DNA of 20,216 nucleotides, taken from the NCBI GenBank assembly GCA_029010655.1, contig JAQXKW010000241.1:1-20216 (forward strand), read 5' to 3'. Both the position numbers and the translations under genes were made by a program. Below the pieces are notes generated by a model. It had not been told where the DNA came from, made no database searches, and saw nothing but the letters and a program-made list of their open reading frames with translations. The stretch is from Clostridia bacterium (GTDB lineage Bacteria > Bacillota > Clostridia > Oscillospirales > CAG-272). This document shows, in pieces, positions 15,178-20,216 of this stretch; position 1 is the first letter of the stretch, and every line of letters starts with the position of its first letter.

Positions 15178-16230
15178 ATGAAAAAACTCCTTTCCCTGCT
15201 TCTTGCAATTCTGCTGTGCGCCGCCGTATTTACGGCGTGCTCCGGCAATGACAACGGTGCTGACACCACCGAAGCCGAAAGCACCACCGAAGCTGAAAGC
15301 ACAACGGAAGAAACACCTGTTTTGTCGGCTGACCCCGTCCGTGTTATGACCCTGAAGGGTCCCACCGGCATGGGCATGGCAAAGCTTATGTCCGACAGCG
15401 CAGCCGACGGCACCGCACTAAACTACGAATTTACCGTTGCGGGCGCGCCCGACGAGTTTGTGGGCGACATTATTCAGGGCAATTTTGAGCTTGCCGCAGT
15501 TCCCACAAACCTTGCCGCAACCCTTTATGCAAAAACCGAGGGGGCGGTATCCGTTGTTGCCGTCAACACTCTGGGCGTTCTTTACGTGCTTGAAAACGGC
15601 TCTTCCGTCAATTCAATTGAAGATCTTCAGGGAAAGACGGTTTACTCCTCCGGTAAAGGTGCCGTTCCCGAATATGCGCTGAACTATATTTTAGAAGCCT
15701 TCGGCGTTGAATGCGAGGTTATTTACGAGTCGGAGCACGACGTGGTGGTTTCCGACCTTATAAGCGGAAAAGCCCATATTGCAATCCTCCCCGAGCCCAA
15801 GGTTACTGCGGCTCTGAAAAACAAGGAGGCTCCCGAGGGGCTCAGAATCGCTCTTGACCTTAACACCCTGTGGGAACAAGCCTGCGAGAAAAAGGGCGAC
15901 AGCGGAGTTCTTTACATGGGCTGTATTATCGTCAACAACGCATGGGCAGAGTCACACCCTGCCGAGCTGAAGGCTTTCCTCAGCGAGTATGCGGACAGCG
16001 TTGACTTTATTAACACCGACGAAACGGCACCCAAGCTTATAGTTGAGGCGGGGATTATTCCTGCGGAGCCCATAGCTAAGGCGGCTCTGCCCAACTCCAA
16101 CATCGTCTGCATTACGGGCGAGGAAATGAACGAGGGACTTCGTGGCTTCCTTCAGGTTCTGCACGGCTACAATCCCGCATCAGTTGGCGGAGCTCTCCCT
16201 GCGGACGGCTTCTATTACACGGCGGACTGA
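15178..16230 (+). CDS. ABC transporter substrate-binding lipoprotein (NMT1/SsuA-like)
   Basis: 350 residues. The lipoprotein signal peptide ends in VFTAC, with Cys21 as the lipidated residue, followed by an acidic Thr/Glu/Ser linker with the repeat TTEAES. The mature domain begins at about 50 with VRVMTLKGPTGMGMAKLM. It shows the two-lobed pattern of NitT/TauT/thiamine-precursor-type binders (NLAATLY, SIEDLQGKTVY, ISGKAHIAILPEP). It should capture a small solute outside the membrane and hand it to the SsuC-like permease encoded next. Nothing in the sequence fixes the solute (sulfonate, nitrate, pyrimidine precursor or other). The GAGG ribosome site overlaps the regulator's stop codon, so translation is coupled. 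Confidence 0.9.
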   Translation: MKKLLSLLLAILLCAAVFTACSGNDNGADTTEAESTTEAESTTEETPVLSADPVRVMTLKGPTGMGMAKLMSDSAADGTALNYEFTVAGAPDEFVGDIIQGNFELAAVPTNLAATLYAKTEGAVSVVAVNTLGVLYVLENGSSVNSIEDLQGKTVYSSGKGAVPEYALNYILEAFGVECEVIYESEHDVVVSDLISGKAHIAILPEPKVTAALKNKEAPEGLRIALDLNTLWEQACEKKGDSGVLYMGCIIVNNAWAESHPAELKAFLSEYADSVDFINTDETAPKLIVEAGIIPAEPIAKAALPNSNIVCITGEEMNEGLRGFLQVLHGYNPASVGGALPADGFYYTAD

Positions 16231-16242
16231 CAAAATATTCTC

Positions 16243-17001
16243 ATGACGAAAAAGCTGTTAAAATTTATTACCGTTGCCCTGTTTTGGCTTGCGGTATGGC
16301 ATATTTTATCGCTTATTGCGGGGAAGGAAGTTTTGCTTCCTTCCCCCATTGTCACCTTTAAGACGCTTTTCTCTCTTATGGGAACAGGGTCTTTTTGGGT
16401 GTTCTGCGGAGCATCTGTTCTGCGGATTATTATAGGTCTTGCTTCAGGCATTGCCGCAGGGGTCATTCTTGCGGTTTTAAGCTGTAAAAGCTCGCTTTTT
16501 CAAAGCCTTGTTTCCCCTTTGCTGTCCGTAATCCGTGCCACGCCGGTAGCTTCCTTTATTATTCTTGCCCTTGTGTGGATAGGAAAAGGAAACGTGCCGT
16601 CCTTTACCGCCTTTCTTATGGTACTGCCCGTTGTATGGAGTGCAGTCTCTGTGGGAATAGAGAGTATTGACCGGGGGCTTTCGGAAATGGTCTCGGTTTT
16701 TCGCTTTTCCTTTGTTAAAAAGCTTTTTCACCTGTATATTCCCTCAGTCCTTCCCTCGTTTTTTGCGGGAGTGGGCACGGGAATGGGGCTTGCTTGGAAG
16801 GCGGGCATTGCCGCAGAGGTTATATGCAATCCCCGGTACGGCATAGGCTCGGCGCTTTACGATTCAAAGGTATATCTTAATACGGCGGAGCTTTTCGCAT
16901 GGACCGCCGCAGTAGTTATAATCAGCATGTCACTTGAAGCGTTACTGAAACATTTTTCAAAGAAATTCACAAGAGGGGGCGGGCTGAAAAATGAAGGTTG
17001 A
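16243..17001 (+). CDS. ABC transporter permease (SsuC/TauC-like)
   Basis: 252 residues with about six membrane segments (near 7-26, 55-75, 80-95, 98-118, 125-145 and 215-235) and little outside them. The cytoplasmic coupling loop EMVSVFRFSFVKKLFHLYIPSVLPSFFAGV matches the EAA-type motif, though the usual small-residue/Gly pattern is modified. GLAWKAGIAAEV is typical of the nitrate/sulfonate/taurine class. It begins 12 bp after the binding protein, but the spacer has no Shine-Dalgarno match, so initiation may depend on ribosomes finishing the previous gene. Its end overlaps the ATPase gene by 11 bp. Confidence 0.92.
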   Translation: MTKKLLKFITVALFWLAVWHILSLIAGKEVLLPSPIVTFKTLFSLMGTGSFWVFCGASVLRIIIGLASGIAAGVILAVLSCKSSLFQSLVSPLLSVIRATPVASFIILALVWIGKGNVPSFTAFLMVLPVVWSAVSVGIESIDRGLSEMVSVFRFSFVKKLFHLYIPSVLPSFFAGVGTGMGLAWKAGIAAEVICNPRYGIGSALYDSKVYLNTAELFAWTAAVVIISMSLEALLKHFSKKFTRGGGLKNEG

Positions 17002-17539
17002 AAAGCTATCAAAGGCTTTTGGGGAAAAGTCGGTGCTGAAAGATCTTTCCTTTGAAGCAGGCGTAGGAATTACGGGGATTTCGGGTCCGTCAGGCATCGG
17101 CAAAACCACCCTTTTAAGAATTATTGCGGGGCTTGAAACGGCGGACGGCGGCAGCTTTCTTGACGCCGGAAAAATCAGTTACTGCTTTCAGGAGCCGAGG
17201 CTTCTCCCGTGGAGAAGCGCCCTTGAAAACGCATCTCTTGCGGAAAGAAGTCCGGGACTTGCAAAAGAGATACTATGTGTTCTGGGGCTGTCGGACGATT
17301 TATCCCTGAAGCCCTCGGAGCTGTCCGGCGGTATGCAAAGGAGAGTTGCCCTGGCAAGGGCGCTTGCCGCCTCTTTTGACACGCTTCTCCTTGACGAGCC
17401 TTTTTCGGGGCTTGACCGACAGGCGGCGGAAAACGCCTTTGACGCCGTGAGAAAATATGCGGAGAATAAGTGCGTTTTGCTGGTTTCCCACGACGGCGAA
17501 ATGCTTGAAAAAGCGGACAGAACAGTATATATTGGGTAA
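16991..17539 (+). CDS. Minimal ABC transporter ATPase (SsuB/TauB-like)
   Basis: Only 182 residues, against about 240-260 for most importer ATPases of this class, yet all motifs are present. Walker A is GPSGIGKTT (32-40), the Q-loop is CFQEPRLLPW with Gln67, and the signature is LSGGMQRR (111-118). Walker B ends in LLLDEP with catalytic Glu136, the D-loop is SGLD (139-142), and the H-loop His167 is in VSHD. Loops between motifs are shortened and the chain stops soon after the H-loop. It is therefore likely functional rather than a fragment. GAGGGGG upstream of the ATG lies inside the permease gene. Last gene of the regulator-binder-permease-ATPase operon. Confidence 0.92.
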   Translation: MKVEKLSKAFGEKSVLKDLSFEAGVGITGISGPSGIGKTTLLRIIAGLETADGGSFLDAGKISYCFQEPRLLPWRSALENASLAERSPGLAKEILCVLGLSDDLSLKPSELSGGMQRRVALARALAASFDTLLLDEPFSGLDRQAAENAFDAVRKYAENKCVLLVSHDGEMLEKADRTVYIG

Positions 17540-17587
17540 AATGTCGGCGGGCGGAAACAGTAGGGCGCCGTCTTGCTCCCGCCGAAA

Positions 17588-17730
17588 GCCTCCCTTGTGA
17601 TGGCTTCACGAAGTGAAACCTCAGGGAGGTGGCACGGCGTATGCCGTGACGGAGGGATTGTTTCCCAACGTCACATGAAATACAATCCCTCCACCACTCC
17701 GTGGTCCCCCTCCCTTTACACAAGGGAGGC
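17588..17730. mobile_element. 143-bp MITE-like multi-hairpin element
   Basis: The ends are perfect 12-bp inverted repeats, GCCTCCCTTGTG (17588-17599) and its complement (17719-17730), with AAA on both outer sides. Inside are further perfect stems: CCTCCCT/AGGGAGG (17589-17595 with 17623-17629), CACGGC/GCCGTG (17633-17648), GGAGGGATTGT/ACAATCCCTCC (17651-17692), CCAC/GTGG near 17693-17704, and CCTCCCTT/AAGGGAGG (17709-17729). There is no transposase or meaningful reading frame. From memory, closely similar palindromic units are scattered through gut Clostridia genomes. That cannot be checked here. Confidence 0.7.
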
Positions 17731-17790
17731 AAACAAACCGTTCGCATTTTCGCCTACATACAGAACATCAAATCGTTAGTAGAGATTGCC

Positions 17791-17829
17791 GAGGGTACTT
17801 GTACCCCTCGCAAGGCGGCTTCGCCGCCT
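17791..17829. repeat. Pair of small palindromes before the heptamer block
   Basis: GGGTAC/GTACCC (17793-17806) with outer GAG/CTC is followed by a perfect 7-bp stem, AGGCGGC/GCCGCCT (17813-17829, loop TTC). The second stem directly abuts the heptamer repeats. The order and style match the palindromes at 1-45 and 131-144 ahead of heptamer copy 1. Confidence 0.55.
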
Positions 17830-17864
17830 GCTAGCTGCTAGCTGCTAACCGCTAACCGCTGAAA
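17830..17864 (+). repeat. Heptamer repeat block, copy 3 (five units)
   Basis: Units are GCTAGCT, GCTAGCT, GCTAACC, GCTAACC and GCTGAAA. This is the longest and cleanest of three blocks. The last unit leads straight into the A-run of the terminator at 17862-17896. Confidence 0.75.
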
Positions 17865-17896
17865 AAAGAACTGCCGCACGGCAGTTCTTTTTTTGT
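17862..17896. terminator. Bidirectional intrinsic terminator between transporter operon and mrp
   Basis: The stem AGAACTGCCG with CGGCAGTTCT has flanking A and T runs on each side: seven T residues on the plus strand, six on the minus strand. It directly follows the mrp stop. The stem core AACTGCC/GGCAGTT is the same as in the terminator at 198-227. Confidence 0.9.
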
Positions 17897-18733
17897 TTAC
17901 TCCACCCCTTCCACGGCGTCTGCCGCAGGGGATATATAATCGTTTTCCATTTGCTCAACTTCTCCGCTATCCACAAGAGACGCAAGCTTTCCGTCAAGGG
18001 GGATCTGTGCAAGGAGGGGTATTCCGTACTGCTCTGCGGCTTTCTGCGCTTTGCTTTCTCCGAAAATGTTCAGCCGCTTGCCGCAGTCGGGGCAGACTGC
18101 ATAGGACATATTCTCCACAAGTCCGACAATGGGAATATTCATAAGCTTTGCCATATTGACCGCTTTTTCCACTATCATGGAAACAAGCTCCTGAGGAGTT
18201 GTTACGATAATAATTCCGTCAAGGGGCAGAGACTGGAACACCGTCAACGGTACGTCGCCCGTTCCGGGGGGCATATCCACGAACATATAGTCTACGTCCT
18301 GCCACACCACGTCTGTCCAGAACTGCTTTACCGCTCCTGCGATTACGGGGCCTCTCCACACTACGGGGCTTGCCTCGTCCTCAAGCAGGAGATTTACGGA
18401 CATAAGCTGTATGCCCGTTTTTGTATAATGGGGTATCATTACGTCATCAACTGCCTCAACGCCTCTTTTTGCGCCGAAGGCTTTCGGAATGGAGGGTCCC
18501 GTTATATCTGCGTCAAGCACCGCAACGGTTTTTCCTCTGCGGTTCATTTCAACCGCCAGCATTGATGTGACAATAGATTTTCCCACGCCGCCTTTTCCGG
18601 AGACAACTCCCACCACGTGCTTAACCGAGGCACGGGGATTGAGTTTTTCTTTTTGGATAGCCTCTCCGCCTCTGGAGGGGCAGTCTGCGCCGCAGGAGGA
18701 ACAGTCATGAGTGCATTCGTTATTTTCAGCCAT
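17897..18733 (-). CDS. mrp: Mrp/NBP35-family iron-sulfur carrier P-loop ATPase
   Basis: 278 residues. The family binds a transferable 4Fe-4S cluster and passes it to apo-enzymes in the cytosol. The N-terminus has four cysteines (7, 11, 14, 18) that could hold a second cluster, as in Nbp35-like members. The deviant Walker A is GKGGVGKS (46-53), with DADITGPSIP (74-83) and DMPPGTGD (153-160) as switch regions. CPDC (214-217) supplies the cluster-bridging cysteines of the dimer. No N-terminal MIP18/DUF59 domain is present. It starts 3 nt after the stop of the P-type-ATPase-like gene, whose end contains its GAGG ribosome site, so the two are translationally coupled. The terminator at 17862-17896 closes the unit. 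Confidence 0.95.
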   Translation of the reverse strand: MAENNECTHDCSSCGADCPSRGGEAIQKEKLNPRASVKHVVGVVSGKGGVGKSIVTSMLAVEMNRRGKTVAVLDADITGPSIPKAFGAKRGVEAVDDVMIPHYTKTGIQLMSVNLLLEDEASPVVWRGPVIAGAVKQFWTDVVWQDVDYMFVDMPPGTGDVPLTVFQSLPLDGIIIVTTPQELVSMIVEKAVNMAKLMNIPIVGLVENMSYAVCPDCGKRLNIFGESKAQKAAEQYGIPLLAQIPLDGKLASLVDSGEVEQMENDYISPAADAVEGVE

Positions 18734-18736
18734 TAT

Positions 18737-20216
18737 TTACACCTCTTTATAATTATTTGTTTTTTCTTTAACTCCGGCGGCACGGATTACCGCCATTACC
18801 GCAACCGTAAGCGTTACGGGGATAAGCATAAAAGCGCACATTAAAAATCCCGGGAAGGGTATTTGTAAAACAGGGGACACAAGGGACAATGCCCCAATAA
18901 CTGCCGCCGCCGCAAAGGGCAGAACGAACAGCTTTCCGTACAGGGATTTTGAACTGAACAGCCCCCATCTGCCTGCAAATTCCGCCGCTATAAAGGGCAT
19001 TGCGATTATCAGGGAGACGAACATACACAGCACCATTTGCTGTTCGTTCAGCGTAAATTCCCTGCCCGAAGCGCTGATTACCGCGCGTCCCGCAAAGGGG
19101 GCCGCCGCAGACAAGACGGCGCACATAACGCCGTACAGCGTAGGATACAGAACATCGCTTTTATCGTTCGGCAAGGCGCACTCCCGCTTTTTCAGGAACA
19201 TTTTTCCCGAGGGCACGCTCCCTATTGCTATTGCTGTTATAAAATCAAGAATACAGCCCCAAAGCACCAGATGTACGGCGTTAACCAAGGGCAACGACGC
19301 TACGGCGCAAATGAGCATAAGAATAAATCTTGCGCTGTGGGAAACTATGAGATACCTTAGAATATTACGGATATTAAACAGGGCGCCCCGGCATTTTTCA
19401 AGCATTCTGAAGGAGGAGAGAAAGCCGCCCGCCTTTGTGTCCGATATGCCGTCCGCTGAAGCTCTCAGCACCTGCGGTATTGAATTTCCCTGCGGGTCGC
19501 TTACCGCAAAGGACACATCCGCCCTCTGCATGCTCCACATATCCTCCACGCCGTACCCTACATACGCCGTTTTCAGTCCTTCTTCCCTGCACATATTCGT
19601 AAACCGCAGTCTCTCTCTGATTCCCTGAGAGCCTGACGGGGTTCGTATCATTGTAAGTGTTCCCTCGTTTTGGGGAAGCGTATTCGTTTTTGCGCTTTCC
19701 TTTTCCGAAAGGTACAAATCTCCTGTTCGGAACACGCCCTCCGACGTACAGAACAGCTTGTCCTCGTCGTTATCGGCAGAAGATGCGTCGGAGAAAATTA
19801 TTACTCTGCCCCCGTCCTCACGGAAATTATTGACCGCGTCCGCCACTCCCTGCTCCATTCTGTCGGAAACCGCAATAAAGCCCTCAAAGCACAGATTGGA
19901 ACTAAGCACTGACGCCCGTCTCATGCTGTTATATGGAGATTCCCTAAATCCTATGGCGCACACGGTAACTCCGTGCTTTTTCAGCGCCGCCGCATAGGAG
20001 AGAATCTTTTTTCTCGTTTCCGTATCAAGGGGAAAGACACCCTTAGCCGTTTTATATGAACTGCACCGCTCCAGCAGCTTTTCCGCTCTTCCCGACACGG
20101 CAAAATAGAATTTATCGCCCATGGCGAGAAGCGAGCAATCGAAGCCCTCCGAATCCTGCGCTCCTGCGGTAACATGACCTGCCACCGTATATTTGGGGTC
20201 CTTCGACTTATCTGCG
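18737..20216 (-). CDS. Degenerate P-type ATPase-like membrane protein (5' end beyond window)
   Basis: The frame stays open to the window edge, so this is the C-terminal part. The GTG at 20185 is not taken as the start. The order of segments matches a P2-type cation ATPase after its phosphorylation site. Nucleotide-domain-like SGRAEKLLERCSSY is at about 20050-20104. A P-domain-like region ends in VGYGVED (19541-19561). DNIRKFIRY-like FNIRNILRYLIV comes next, then six membrane segments, the second with LWGCILDFITAIAIG. Key residues have changed: the KGA motif reads SGR, the GDGVND hinge reads GYGVED, and the PxxK lysine region reads TPSGSQGIRER. The N of the M6 ion-site motif (N..TD) is Cys. 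It therefore probably does not hydrolyse ATP, and may act as a sensor or scaffold. The DKTGT region would lie outside the window. It is coupled to mrp. Confidence 0.75.
   Translation of the reverse strand, partial: ADKSKDPKYTVAGHVTAGAQDSEGFDCSLLAMGDKFYFAVSGRAEKLLERCSSYKTAKGVFPLDTETRKKILSYAAALKKHGVTVCAIGFRESPYNSMRRASVLSSNLCFEGFIAVSDRMEQGVADAVNNFREDGGRVIIFSDASSADNDEDKLFCTSEGVFRTGDLYLSEKESAKTNTLPQNEGTLTMIRTPSGSQGIRERLRFTNMCREEGLKTAYVGYGVEDMWSMQRADVSFAVSDPQGNSIPQVLRASADGISDTKAGGFLSSFRMLEKCRGALFNIRNILRYLIVSHSARFILMLICAVASLPLVNAVHLVLWGCILDFITAIAIGSVPSGKMFLKKRECALPNDKSDVLYPTLYGVMCAVLSAAAPFAGRAVISASGREFTLNEQQMVLCMFVSLIIAMPFIAAEFAGRWGLFSSKSLYGKLFVLPFAAAAVIGALSLVSPVLQIPFPGFLMCAFMLIPVTLTVAVMAVIRAAGVKEKTNNYKEV

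Larger units (their letters stand above)
17540..17896. other. 357-bp convergent spacer rich in repeats
   Basis: No coding region is supported. In order it holds an 8-bp inverted repeat with a long loop (TCGGCGGG 17544-17551, CCCGCCGA 17578-17585), the MITE-like element (17588-17730), a featureless stretch (17731-17790), two palindromes (17791-17809 and 17813-17829), the heptamer repeats and the terminator. No clear terminator sits directly behind the transporter operon, so its transcript may run to 17895. Confidence 0.7.

Noticed and set aside
17175..17747. Minus-strand open frame of 190 codons across the small ATPase and the MITE-like element
   Set aside because: It is antisense to the ATPase motifs and runs through palindromic repeat DNA; its arginine-rich product looks non-biological.
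176..17864. CRISPR array
   Set aside because: The heptamers are directly adjacent 7-bp units without spacers, and there are no cas genes.

Overview
The window looks like chromosomal DNA from an anaerobic, probably gut-dwelling Firmicute of class Clostridia, most likely a Ruminococcaceae/Oscillospiraceae relative. This is inferred from a type I dockerin on a secreted protein, a clostridial-style lipoprotein signal, strong AGGAGG-type ribosome sites, textbook TTGACA/TATAAT promoters, and short multi-hairpin intergenic repeats of the kind common in gut Clostridia. There is no phage, plasmid, CRISPR, rRNA or tRNA signal. The species cannot be named from the sequence alone.

Layout, left to right. 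Positions 1-238 are an intergenic patchwork of small palindromes, ending in a heptamer-repeat block and a terminator. A minus-strand gene for a cysteine-rich, zinc-ribbon-like protein follows (886-239). A 394-bp spacer then carries a 21-bp direct repeat, a GC-rich stem-loop and a good promoter inside an inverted repeat. It drives a plus-strand GH94-type glycoside phosphorylase (1281-3815). A minus-strand cluster (10133-3888) encodes a MacB/LolD-type ABC ATPase, a 1261-residue FtsX-type permease with a huge periplasm-facing or external coiled coil, and a secreted phosphodiester glycosidase carrying a dockerin. Further right on the minus strand are a diacylglycerol-kinase-family lipid kinase, aldose 1-epimerase (galM), UDP-glucose 4-epimerase (galE) and a sugar-1-phosphate nucleotidyltransferase, with internal promoters and terminators dividing them into transcription units.

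Divergent from the nucleotidyltransferase is a plus-strand operon (14505-17539): a Crp/Fnr-family regulator, an NMT1/SsuA-like binding lipoprotein, an SsuC-like permease and an unusually small ATPase. Its promoter has consensus -35 and -10 hexamers at 17-bp spacing, and a near-perfect 22-bp palindrome sits across the expected start of transcription. After it comes a 357-bp spacer holding a 143-bp MITE-like element with 12-bp terminal inverted repeats, more small palindromes, heptamer repeats and a terminator. The right end is a minus-strand pair: Mrp/NBP35-type Fe-S carrier ATPase, preceded by the C-terminal part of a P-type-ATPase-like protein that has lost several catalytic motifs and runs off the window.

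Functionally, most genes concern sugar handling (glycoside phosphorolysis, Leloir enzymes, UDP-sugar supply, a secreted glycosidase) and envelope biology (coiled-coil ABC system, lipid kinase, lipoprotein transporter). The least explained items are the Crp-linked transporter, the degenerate P-type ATPase paired with Mrp, and the module of (GCTARCC)n heptamers plus terminator found at three gene-end spacers.
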